A stretch of DNA of 49,921 bases from Clostridium sp. CAG:780 (GTDB lineage: Bacteria; Bacillota; Clostridia; TANB77; CAG-508). Of this stretch, positions 24,453 to 32,865 are shown one piece after another; position 1 is the stretch's first letter; every line of letters starts with the position of its first letter. The stretch covers positions 1-49,921 of the forward strand of contig HF994457.1 in assembly GCA_000434195.1 (NCBI GenBank), written 5' to 3'. The notes beneath the pieces are model-generated. The model was not told where the DNA came from and made no database searches. It saw nothing but the letters and a program-made list of their open reading frames with translations. A program made the position numbers and the translations under genes.

Positions 24453-25064
24453 TTATTGTCTTGCATATGTTTCATATCCATATTCATTTCTAGTCACTTT
24501 ATATGCAAGTTTTGATATGCAAATTGTTTCAATTAGCACATTAAACATAAGTATGTTTGATAATGTGGAATCTTTTACTATAAGTGCACCCCCCAGTGTT
24601 GTGATTGCAAAGATATATGATAAGATTTTTTTAGTTCTTCTTTCTTTTTTTCTTAAAATTGGTAAATTAATTGTATCTGCTGGTGCATAAAGGTATATCA
24701 TTATGATTGAAAGTATTAATATGATTATTGATAATAAGTATTTTATCTCTGGTGAAAAAACTATGAATTTACTAATTAGGACATTGCCAAAGTATACAAT
24801 AAATGTTCCTACTAGGCATCCTACATTTGTTTTTAAATGAAAGCCTCCGGCTACGGTTTTGTATGGAAGCATTGTTGCATAGGCAAATATTACAAGCCAT
24901 CCTATTTTAAAAATTATTGCTACTAGAAATAATATTATCATTTTTGGTATTTCTCCAATGATTAACTCTAACCCATAAAATATTACTTCTGCTCTTTCGT
25001 CATTTATGTCTGGAGATTCTTGTCTAATTTTTTTCAGTAGGTTTTCGCAAATTTTATCTATCAT
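24453..25064 (-). CDS. agrB: AgrB-like peptide-processing membrane protease
   Basis: This 203-aa polytopic protein has four to six membrane helices. The catalytic dyad is His76 and Cys83 in VAGGFHLKTNVGC, nearly at the positions of His77 and Cys84 in Staphylococcus AgrB. It should cut the AgrD tail and close the thiolactone ring. It is transcribed agrB-agrD, leftward, converging on agrA-agrC. GAGGGAAG precedes the ATG. A clear promoter was not found in the 227 bp upstream. Confidence 0.93.
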   Translation of the reverse strand: MIDKICENLLKKIRQESPDINDERAEVIFYGLELIIGEIPKMIILFLVAIIFKIGWLVIFAYATMLPYKTVAGGFHLKTNVGCLVGTFIVYFGNVLISKFIVFSPEIKYLLSIIILILSIIMIYLYAPADTINLPILRKKERRTKKILSYIFAITTLGGALIVKDSTLSNILMFNVLIETICISKLAYKVTRNEYGYETYARQ

Positions 25065-25222
25065 TTTGCTTCCCTCTCTTTCCTTGATCTAATAATACAA
25101 CATTTTTCGACTTCAGTTTCATTTTGGTTATAAAAGGCTCTTTTATTTATATAAAATGAGGCCTTGTTCATTTTCATATAATTTTTTGGCACTTTCATAA
25201 ACTCTTAAATAAAAAATAAGAA

Positions 25223-25251
25223 TTGTAAAATCCTATATCTTATGATAATAT
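25223..25251 (+). promoter_or_regulatory. Possible promoter of the broken Bro-N gene
   Basis: TTGTAA (25223-25228) and TAATAT (25246-25251) are spaced 17 bp, followed by AAGGAGG at 25274-25280 and the ATG at 25292. Confidence 0.5.
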
Positions 25252-25291
25252 TGTTAATAGTAAAAAATAATGCAAGGAGGTATTTCTATAT

Positions 25292-26180
25292 ATGGATAAT
25301 AATAAATTAAATACAATTACAAATTTATTTGAAGGCAAAGAAATAAGAAGTATTTGGAATAGCGAAAGAGAAGATTATTTTTTTAGTGTCGTTGATGTAA
25401 TTAGTGTTTTGACGGACAGTAATGAACCAAGAAAATACTGGTCTGTTTTAAAGACAAGATTAAAAAAAGAAGGTAGTCAGTTGACTACAAATTGTAGTCA
25501 ACTGAAATTAAAATCCAATGATGGCAAATATTATAATCAAGATGTCTTAGATACAAAAGGAATTTTGAGATTACTTGAGTCAATTCCAAGCAAAAAGGCA
25601 GAACCCTTTAAACTTTGGCTTGCTCAAATGGGAAAAGAAAGAATCGATGAAGTTTTTGATCCAGAACTTGCCGTTAATCGCGCTGTTGATTACTATAGAA
25701 ACAAACGGATATGACGATAAGTGGATTAAACAAAGATTGACCGGTATTATTGACAGGCATAAACTAACTGATGTTTGGAAAGAAAGTGGCATAACAAAAA
25801 ATTATGAATATGGAATACTTACAAATGAAATTTATCGACAATAGTCCGGAATGAAAGCATCACAATATAAAGAATATAAAGGTTTAAGGAAAGAATCATT
25901 AAGAGATAATATGACTGATATTGAAGTTACTTTAGCAAATTTAGGAGAAATTGCAACCAGAGAACTTGTAAAAGAGCATAAGCCTTATGGATTAAAAGAA
26001 AACAGAGAAATGGCAAAGCGTGGTGGAAAAATAGCAAAGAACACACGTAATAATTTAGAAAAGGAATTAGGGAAATCAGTTATTAGTAAAGGCAACTCTT
26101 TAAATTATAAATATATAGATGAAAAAAAATTAAATACTACTGCAGAGCTAAATAATAAACATCCTGAAAAACCAAAATAG
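25292..26180 (+). pseudogene. Broken Bro-N / DinD-like gene (frameshift plus amber stop)
   Basis: The intact family protein is about 295 aa: an N-terminal Bro-N domain (here IRSIWNSEREDYFFSVVDVI to LWLAQMGKERIDE) and a C-terminal part like that of DinD (NLRDNMTxLE-type block and AKxGGKIAKNTR). Three pieces are seen. Piece 1 (25292-25714) loses frame at an extra C in ACAAACGGAT (about 25706); removing it gives YYRNKGYDDKWI. Piece 2 ends at TAG 25842-25844, and the same frame goes on with SGMKASQYKEYKG; the family has Trp here, so TGG became TAG. Piece 3 ends at 26180. This is a decaying gene, probably from a phage or mobile element. A good ribosome binding site remains. Confidence 0.85.
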
Positions 26181-26220
26181 AATTAGTCAAAATAATAACT
26201 ATCAATAAAATATCACAAAA

Positions 26221-26246
26221 AAATAAGGACAGTTTTGTCCTTATTT
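26221..26246. terminator. Bidirectional terminator between the Bro-N pseudogene and rlu gene
   Basis: A perfect 11-bp stem (AAATAAGGACA with TGTCCTTATTT) with a GTTT loop, between convergent units. Confidence 0.75.
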
Positions 26247-26265
26247 AAATTTTACCTTACTTGCC

Positions 26266-26982
26266 CTATTTTATTCCCTCTAGTATTTTCCAAGCTTTTT
26301 CTTTTTCTGGTATTGATGTAAATGTCATTTCTTCTTTTGAAATCACATTTTGTATTGTTAGTTCATATGCCCATAAGTAAAGCTGTCTTGCGCTTCCCCT
26401 TCCATTGTATTTTGCATCTCCATATATGCTGTGATCTCTGCTAGATAGTTGTACTCTTATTTGATGATGTCTACCTGTATGTAAATTTATTTTTAATAAT
26501 GATAGATTTTGTTCTTTGTCATATTTTAAGACTTCGTAATCCAACTCTGCATATTTAGAATTTTTAGTTCCTTCTTCTACTACTCTGCTTTTATTTAGTC
26601 TTTCATTCTTTAGAAGATAGTCTTTTAATGTTCCTTTTTTCTCTTCGAATTTACCATTGACTATTACCAAGTATTTCTTTTTAAATACTTTTTCTCTAAC
26701 CTGTTCACTTAATCTAGATGCTGCTTTTGAAGTTTTTGCAAATACCATAACTCCTCCTACAGGTCTGTCTAGTCTGTGAACTAATCCTAAATACACATTG
26801 CCAGGTTTATTATATTTCTCCTTTAAATATGCTTTTATAATTGTAAGCATATCAAGATTGCCTGTTTTATCCCCTTGTGAAGGGATATTAGCAGGCTTTT
26901 CTACTACTATTATGTGATTGTCTTCATATATAACTTTTAAATTTATTTCATTTTCTTCTATTTTTACTTTATATTCTTGCAT
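26266..26982 (-). CDS. RluA-family pseudouridine synthase
   Basis: This 238-aa enzyme converts uridine to pseudouridine in rRNA or tRNA. The signature GLVHRLDRPVGGVMVFAKT carries the catalytic Asp (HRLDR); LHTGRHHQIRVQL is the family's second motif. There is no S4 domain, so it is the short form. The family holds many target specificities (RluA, RluC, RluD, TruC-like) and I cannot pick one. It begins 9 nt after the methyltransferase gene, so the two are probably co-transcribed. Confidence 0.92.
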   Translation of the reverse strand: MQEYKVKIEENEINLKVIYEDNHIIVVEKPANIPSQGDKTGNLDMLTIIKAYLKEKYNKPGNVYLGLVHRLDRPVGGVMVFAKTSKAASRLSEQVREKVFKKKYLVIVNGKFEEKKGTLKDYLLKNERLNKSRVVEEGTKNSKYAELDYEVLKYDKEQNLSLLKINLHTGRHHQIRVQLSSRDHSIYGDAKYNGRGSARQLYLWAYELTIQNVISKEEMTFTSIPEKEKAWKILEGIK

Positions 26983-26991
26983 CTTTTTTTC

Positions 26992-27870
26992 CTATATATT
27001 ATTCTTTGTCCATTTTGCATAAATTCCACATGGCAATATTAATTTCGAATTTGTCATTGGAAGTCCTATTTCTCCATTTTCAAACTCGCCTTTTTTGTTT
27101 ATATTTATTCTTAACAAATTTTCTAATACTGTACTTGAAATTCCTGTTGTGTATGAATTTATTAAGAAAAATACTGGGTTATCTGATAATACTTGTGTGC
27201 ATAGTTTTATAAGTTCTGGTAAGTTTTCTTCGAACTTCCAAACTTCTCCATTTGCTCCTCTACCATATGATGGTGGATCCATTATTATTGCGTCGTATTT
27301 GTTGCCTCTTCTTATTTCTCTGTTTACAAATTTTATAACATCATCAACAATATATCTTACGGGCTTTTCCTTTAGTCCAGATGACTCCACATTTTCTTTT
27401 GCCCATGATACCATTCCCTTTGAACTATCAACATGGCAGACTGATGCTCCTGCAGATAGACAAGCAACTGTTGCCCCTCCTGTATAAGCAAATAGATTTA
27501 ATACTTTTACTTCTCTATGTTCATTTTTTGAAACATTTGAAATTGCTTTCATCATCCAATCCCAGTTTACTGCTTGCTCTGGGAATATTCCTGTATGTTT
27601 AAAGCCCATTGGTTTTATATTGAATGTTAGATTTTTATATTTTATTTGCCAACTTGATGGAAGCTTTTTGCTGTACTCCCAATGTCCGCCACCAGTACTA
27701 CTTCTTTCATATGTAGCATTTGTCATTTTCCACTTTGCTGGAAATTGTTTATCCTTCCATATTATTTGCGGATCTGGTCTTACTAAAATTATGTCCTTCC
27801 ATCTTTCTAATTTTTCGCCATTTGCCATATCTAGTATTTCGTAATCGTTCCAATTATTTGCTAGTTTCAT
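26992..27870 (-). CDS. SAM-dependent methyltransferase (RlmI-like, class I)
   Basis: This 292-aa class I methyltransferase has the SAM-binding block VLNLFAYTGGATVACLSAG (about residues 143-161), acidic residue in CHVDSSKGMV, and the catalytic-type motif IIMDPPSYGRG (DPPSY near 198). The family pattern fits an RNA methyltransferase of the RlmI/RlmK group, without an N-terminal PUA domain. The neighbouring pseudouridine synthase supports an rRNA-modification role. The target is unknown. Confidence 0.85.
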   Translation of the reverse strand: MKLANNWNDYEILDMANGEKLERWKDIILVRPDPQIIWKDKQFPAKWKMTNATYERSSTGGGHWEYSKKLPSSWQIKYKNLTFNIKPMGFKHTGIFPEQAVNWDWMMKAISNVSKNEHREVKVLNLFAYTGGATVACLSAGASVCHVDSSKGMVSWAKENVESSGLKEKPVRYIVDDVIKFVNREIRRGNKYDAIIMDPPSYGRGANGEVWKFEENLPELIKLCTQVLSDNPVFFLINSYTTGISSTVLENLLRININKKGEFENGEIGLPMTNSKLILPCGIYAKWTKNNI

Positions 27871-27888
27871 TATTATTTCTCCTATATT

Positions 27889-28086
27889 TTAACTTAGTAG
27901 TTGTAATGTAACCATAAAATTATGTACTAGTACATAATCCAACACTATTAGTATACCACAAATTATTGATATTGTCGCTAGTAATTTGTGTTTTTTGATT
28001 AATTTTACAAATCTCCCTTCTTTTTCTTTGCTTGCTTGTCCTCCTAGATAATTAACTCCTAGAATTATATCCTTAGAATACTCCAT
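27889..28086 (-). CDS. Small single-span membrane protein, 65 aa
   Basis: I do not recognise it. Residues 1-35 are polar and basic, and residues 36-58 form one membrane helix (LLATISIICGILIVLDYVLV). AGGAGGGAG precedes the ATG, which supports real translation. It lies 18 nt upstream of the methyltransferase gene, probably in the same transcript. Confidence 0.7.
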   Translation of the reverse strand: MEYSKDIILGVNYLGGQASKEKEGRFVKLIKKHKLLATISIICGILIVLDYVLVHNFMVTLQLLS

Positions 28087-28160
28087 AAAATCTCCCTCCT
28101 ATTTTATTGATACTAAATTATATTCCAATTTGAAGATTTTATGAGTACTTTCGTATTACA

Positions 28161-28192
28161 GAAAAACAGGTAAATTTTCTTTTTACCTGTTT
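28161..28192 (-). terminator. Terminator after uvrC
   Basis: An 11-bp stem (AAACAGGTAAA at 28164-28174 with TTTACCTGTTT at 28182-28192) with T's following on the minus strand, directly after the uvrC stop. Confidence 0.8.
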
Positions 28193-28193
28193 T

Positions 28194-30047
28194 TTATAGT
28201 TCTTCTTTTATTTTTCGAGCTAAATCCAAGCCAATTCCTTTAACTTGTGCAATTTCTTCAACTTGTGCTTCTTTTATTTTTTGTACACTTCCAAACTTCT
28301 TTAAGAGCTCTACTTTTTTCACAGTTCCAATTCCAGAGATATTATCCAATACTGATTTTGTTAATTCTTCTTCTCTTAATTTTTTGTGATATCCTATTGC
28401 TGTATCATGCACTGCGTCTTGGAACATTGTTATTGTGTTTAATAGCTCTTGTGAAATTTGTATTTCTTCTCTTTTGTCATTCATCAATGCTCTTGTTTGA
28501 TGTTTGTCGTTTTTTACCATTCCGAAAACTAAAATATTTAGTCTATCTTTTTCTGTTAGCTCTATATTTTTTTCTTTGGCTTTTTCTTCTATTTCTTTAT
28601 TTACTTCATTAATTGCTTGCTTAGTTGCTCGTATTTGTGTAATTCCACCATCTGCAAATATTACATCTGGGAGCTCCTCAAAGCCACTGTTGTTGCCATT
28701 ATTTAGTATTTTTACAGAATGTCTTAATCTCCTTGTTACTACTTCTTGCATACATTTTGGGTCATCTTGTCCATATACTTCTTTTATTTTAAAACGCCTT
28801 GATAAATTCTTTTTAATAACTCCGTCTTGCATAACACACATTCCTGCCACCATATTGGTTCCTGACAAGTTTGATATATCATAACATTCTATTTTTCTTG
28901 GCAATTTTTCCATTCCTAATACTTGTTTTAACTCTATTAAAATATTGCTCTTTTCGTTCTCTTTATTCTTCAATGTTATAAGAGCATTGTTTTCTGCCAT
29001 CTCTACGAATTTTAACTTTTCGCCTTTTTGTGGAGTCTTTATTTCTACTTTTCTTCCTGCAACTTCTGTTAGCCACATTTCTATCGCATTTTTCTCTTCT
29101 ATGTTGTTTTTTATCATTATTTTATTTGGCAATATTTGTTTTCCTACATAATATTGTTTTATAAAACTTGATATTATTTCTCCATCTTCTTCGTCATCTA
29201 ATCCTTTAAAAATAAAATGCTCTCTTCCAACCATTTTGCTGTTTCTAATATAAAATATTTCTATACATACATCTTCATATCTTCTAGCTAAACCTATTAC
29301 ATCAATATCATTTTCTGAAATATTAGAAACTTTTTGCTTTTGCGAAATTCTTTCTATTGCATAAATTTTATCTCTTATTTCTTGTGCTTTTTCATATTCC
29401 ATTTTTTGAGAAGCCTCTTGCATTTCTTTCTGCAACTCTTTTTGAAGTTCTGCAGTTTTTCCTTCTAAAATTGATATTATCTCATTTATCTGTTTTCTAT
29501 ATTCCTCTTTTGAAACATATCCCATGCAAGGCGCCATACATTTTTTTATGTGATAATTTAGACACGCTCTGTCTTTGTATTTAAAACTTTTGCACTGTCT
29601 AATTTTATATTTTGACTTTATAAATTCTATCATTTCTTTTGCACTACCTGCATTAGCATATGGTCCAAAATATTTTGCTCCATCATTTAATATCCTTCTT
29701 GTTATATAAATGTCTGGATAATCTGATTTTACATTTATTTTTATATATGGATATGTTTTGTCGTCTTTTAGAAGCACGTTAAATTTAGGCATATTCTTTT
29801 TTATTAGATTACATTCTAATATTAAAGCTTCTGCCTCATTATCGCAAACTATATATTCAAAATGGTCCACTAATGCGACCATATTTTGAATCCTTTTTGT
29901 TTTTTTGTTCTTTCTAAAATATTGCCTTACTCTGTTTTTTAATACAACTGCTTTTCCGACATATATTATTTTGTCGTTTTTGTCGTGCATTATATATACT
30001 CCAGGTTTTTTAGGCAATTTTTTTAGTTCTGCTTCTATATCAAACAT
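28194..30047 (-). CDS. uvrC: UvrABC system protein C
   Basis: This 617-aa nuclease makes both cuts in nucleotide excision repair. The GIY-YIG domain is at the N terminus (KPGVYIMHDKNDKIIYVGKA), then a Cys-rich patch (QCKSFKYKDRACLNYHIKKC), a UVR domain near residues 205-240, the RNase H-like domain (ECYDISNLSGTNMVAG, VIFADGGITQI) and helix-hairpin-helix motifs at the end (ISGIGTVKKVELLKKFG). The length is typical. Its promoter lies inside the spoIIE terminator (30068-30096), leaving a very short leader. No LexA box like the one at lexA was seen. Confidence 0.96.
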   Translation of the reverse strand: MFDIEAELKKLPKKPGVYIMHDKNDKIIYVGKAVVLKNRVRQYFRKNKKTKRIQNMVALVDHFEYIVCDNEAEALILECNLIKKNMPKFNVLLKDDKTYPYIKINVKSDYPDIYITRRILNDGAKYFGPYANAGSAKEMIEFIKSKYKIRQCKSFKYKDRACLNYHIKKCMAPCMGYVSKEEYRKQINEIISILEGKTAELQKELQKEMQEASQKMEYEKAQEIRDKIYAIERISQKQKVSNISENDIDVIGLARRYEDVCIEIFYIRNSKMVGREHFIFKGLDDEEDGEIISSFIKQYYVGKQILPNKIMIKNNIEEKNAIEMWLTEVAGRKVEIKTPQKGEKLKFVEMAENNALITLKNKENEKSNILIELKQVLGMEKLPRKIECYDISNLSGTNMVAGMCVMQDGVIKKNLSRRFKIKEVYGQDDPKCMQEVVTRRLRHSVKILNNGNNSGFEELPDVIFADGGITQIRATKQAINEVNKEIEEKAKEKNIELTEKDRLNILVFGMVKNDKHQTRALMNDKREEIQISQELLNTITMFQDAVHDTAIGYHKKLREEELTKSVLDNISGIGTVKKVELLKKFGSVQKIKEAQVEEIAQVKGIGLDLARKIKEEL

Positions 30048-30067
30048 TTTTATTTCCTTCCTATTTT

Positions 30068-30096
30068 ATTATACAAAAAAAGAGCCCTTTTTTCAA
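30068..30096 (-). promoter_or_regulatory. uvrC promoter embedded in the spoIIE terminator
   Basis: TTGAAA (complement of 30091-30096) lies in the 5' arm and loop of the spoIIE terminator hairpin, and a perfect TATAAT (30068-30073) directly follows its T-run, with 17 bp spacing. The start codon is only about 20 bp further, so the leader would be roughly 12-15 nt. Confidence 0.7.
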
Positions 30097-30104
30097 GGGC
30101 TTCT
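30079..30104 (-). terminator. Terminator after spoIIE
   Basis: A hairpin (AAGAGCCCTT pairing with AAGGGCTTCTT, with a G-U pair) is followed by seven T's on the minus strand, downstream of the spoIIE stop at 30115. Confidence 0.8.
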
Positions 30105-30114
30105 TGATATTGTA

Positions 30115-32619
30115 TTATTTGCTTTTTTTGATTTTGTATGCTATGACTGTCATGTCGTCTTTTTCTTTTCCAAAGTCGTTGTCTATTGATTCTCTAAGAA
30201 TTAAATCTGCAATTCTTTGAGCATCTTCTGAGTCTATTTCCTCTAAGGCTTCTTGAACCCAAAGCTCTTTGTTTATGTATTCTTTATTTGAGTTTATTAT
30301 TCCGTCACTACACATTACTACTATATCGCCATCTTGCAAATCGTATTCATATTCTACTAAATCTATATTGTTTAGTATTCCGGTTGGCAATGTAACCGAT
30401 TTTAGTATTTCTACATTTCCGCTTCTTTTTATAAAAGTTGGACAAGCTCCATTTTTTATAAATTTCATGTCCCCTTTGAATAAATCTAAGATGCTTACAT
30501 CTAATGTTGCATACATATCATCTTCTGTGTTTGCTGATATTGTTGTGTTTATCAGCTTTAATGCTGTATCATTGTTAAATCCTGATTTCAACAACCTTTC
30601 TAGCATCTTTATTGCTATTTTACTACTCTTTCTCGCATCCGGTCCAGATCCCATTCCGTCACTTAAAGCAATTAGATATTTTCCATCTTCCAATTTTGTT
30701 TGTACAGTTGTATCTCCTGAAATAATAGAGCCATCTTTCTTGGATTTTGCAAGTCCTACTTGAAGAGTATATAAATCGTCTGATACAAAAGAGAATACAC
30801 AGGTATCATCGTTTTCTCGTAACGCACATTTTTGTTTTTGAATTATCATTTTATCCTTCAAAACTTTTTCCAAAACTTTTGCAATTTTCTTAACACTACA
30901 AGCACTTCCATCCACAGAATTACACACACTTGTGTATAAGTTTACTAAAAATCTGCCACTTTCTTCTCTTTTTATTGTAATATCTCTTAATATTATTTCT
31001 TTTTCTTCTAACAAAATTTTTATTTGGTCTTTTTGTATTTTGTATGGATCTTCCTCTTCTTGTGTGATTTGATTTGCTAAATTTGATAATGCTTCTGACA
31101 CTCCATTTAATTGGTTAGACATTGTTTTCTTGTTTTCGTCTAATCTCTTTTTCCATACAAAATTTATTTTACTGATTCTGTATGATGAGTTTATGGCTCT
31201 TACCATTTCGTCAATATCACTTTGCGCAATGTAATCCTCTTCTTTTGCATCTTGGCTAAAGCCCATTATGTAATTGTTGTGACTCGCAAATATTTCCACT
31301 ATGTCTTTTCTAGTAATTACTTCTTTTGCTGTCAACTTATCAAATATTTCATCTAATATGTTTTCTGTATTATTATATAAATCTGCATATAGCAAATTGT
31401 CTTCTTTTCCTTCTAAGTTGTTTAACAATTCATCTTCAAATATCTCTTGATTTTCTTTTTCTTGTTTTTCAAGTTCTTCATCAGTGACTATTGTAGCAGC
31501 TGCATTTTCATAGTCTTGAGCCATTTGTGAAATTGTATTTGACATATTTGTAAGTTTATTTATTGTTTCTTTATTCTCTTCAAGTGTTCTTGTCGTTGTC
31601 TCTGGCAATAATTTTTCGTCGCCTAAGATGTCGCTTACTTGCAATTTATATGTTTTTGGAATTGCTAGCAATCCTAGTGTAGCAATTAATATTTCCTGGA
31701 ATTTGATTACCTCTACTGTATTGCCATTTGCCACATATGATAGAACTATGTTTCCTATTATGAAACCTATCGCTACTCCTATTTTTCCTAATTTATTTAG
31801 CAATCCTGCAATCATACCTGATATTGCATAAGACGCAAGCATTATTGGATCCGCAGAATTTAGTATTCCCAAAATTGTACTAACTGTTATTCCTGTTGTA
31901 GCTCCAACTAACATTCCATTTTTCCAACCCATTATTAGAACTGTCAATATGCATAAAATGTTTCTTATCGAGAAACCAAATATGCTAAGTTCGCCTAGCG
32001 CATTTGCAGCTATTGTAAGCATAACGCTTAGTCCCATTACTTCTTCTATTGAAAATACTCTTTTTCGTTTGTAGTCTTTTATTACTATTATTGAATTTAC
32101 AAATAATTTGTATGACGCAAATGTTATTATTGCAAACATAATATTATATAAAAAGTCATATAATAAGAATCCATTAAACAACATTTTTATAGTTTGTACT
32201 GCAAACACTGAGATTGCTATTGGTCCTCCTACACGTATTTGCTCGTTTCTGCCTTCTTCTTCTATTGGTCTTTTTATTAATACTAATGCTATAAATATTA
32301 ACAATGTAAGTAAATAGAATAACAAACCGCTTCCGCCAAATTTAATAGTTGTTCCTATTGCAGTGATTATGCACACTAAAGCTGCCGGTATTTTGCACGC
32401 TATACTTGCTCCAACTATTGCAAATCCAAACGGCGTGATACCAGCAAATATACTGTTGTTATTACCCCCAACAACTGATAACATAAATGCTACTATGTAT
32501 ATCATAACATTTTGAACACTAAAATTGTCTTTTAATATTGATTTAACATCATCCTGATTGTCTAATTCAACATCCTCACCAAAAAATTTTTTTGTTTTTT
32601 CTGATATATTTTGAAACAT
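30115..32619 (-). CDS. spoIIE: Stage II sporulation protein E
   Basis: This 834-aa protein has about ten N-terminal membrane helices (35-330), a central FtsZ-interacting region (about 330-590) and a C-terminal PP2C-type phosphatase (about 610-830; ALSDGMGSGPDARKSS and VVMCSDGIINS carry the metal-binding Asp residues). SpoIIE dephosphorylates SpoIIAA in the forespore and so releases sigma-F. The frame opens at a GTG at 32628, but GAGGTGG fits the ATG at 32619. It is strong evidence that the organism forms endospores. Confidence 0.95.
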   Translation of the reverse strand: MFQNISEKTKKFFGEDVELDNQDDVKSILKDNFSVQNVMIYIVAFMLSVVGGNNNSIFAGITPFGFAIVGASIACKIPAALVCIITAIGTTIKFGGSGLLFYLLTLLIFIALVLIKRPIEEEGRNEQIRVGGPIAISVFAVQTIKMLFNGFLLYDFLYNIMFAIITFASYKLFVNSIIVIKDYKRKRVFSIEEVMGLSVMLTIAANALGELSIFGFSIRNILCILTVLIMGWKNGMLVGATTGITVSTILGILNSADPIMLASYAISGMIAGLLNKLGKIGVAIGFIIGNIVLSYVANGNTVEVIKFQEILIATLGLLAIPKTYKLQVSDILGDEKLLPETTTRTLEENKETINKLTNMSNTISQMAQDYENAAATIVTDEELEKQEKENQEIFEDELLNNLEGKEDNLLYADLYNNTENILDEIFDKLTAKEVITRKDIVEIFASHNNYIMGFSQDAKEEDYIAQSDIDEMVRAINSSYRISKINFVWKKRLDENKKTMSNQLNGVSEALSNLANQITQEEEDPYKIQKDQIKILLEEKEIILRDITIKREESGRFLVNLYTSVCNSVDGSACSVKKIAKVLEKVLKDKMIIQKQKCALRENDDTCVFSFVSDDLYTLQVGLAKSKKDGSIISGDTTVQTKLEDGKYLIALSDGMGSGPDARKSSKIAIKMLERLLKSGFNNDTALKLINTTISANTEDDMYATLDVSILDLFKGDMKFIKNGACPTFIKRSGNVEILKSVTLPTGILNNIDLVEYEYDLQDGDIVVMCSDGIINSNKEYINKELWVQEALEEIDSEDAQRIADLILRESIDNDFGKEKDDMTVIAYKIKKSK

Positions 32620-32788
32620 CCTTACCACCTCTTACTTTTTTAACTTTCGTTTATGGATATATTGTAGTACAAGCTGTGCGATTTATTTGTCGTTTTACGG
32701 ACGAAAATCAAAAAAGTTTTTTACATTTTGTGATATATTTTTATTATATTTTTTATTTTTTTATTTATATCTATTTTTTGTTAGGTAT

Positions 32789-32817
32789 ATTTTATCTTAT
32801 TTTGTCCTAAAAAACAA
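32789..32817 (-). promoter_or_regulatory. Possible spoIIE promoter
   Basis: TTGTTT (complement of 32812-32817) and TAAAAT (32789-32794) are spaced 17 bp, which leaves a leader of about 165 nt. The area is so AT-rich that other choices are possible. Confidence 0.4.
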
Positions 32818-32834
32818 TACTTTGAAGGTAAATA

Positions 32835-32865
32835 AAAAATAGAACTATTAAATAGTTCTATTTTT
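32835..32865 (-). terminator. Terminator after mgtE
   Basis: A perfect 15-bp stem (AAAAATAGAACTATT at 32835-32849 with its complement at 32851-32865) touches the mgtE stop codon and ends in T's on the minus strand. Confidence 0.8.

Noticed and set aside
25842..25844. TAG read as an amino acid (recoded amber) in the Bro-N gene
   Set aside because: A frameshift also breaks the gene, and other genes do not show in-frame TAG, so decay is simpler.
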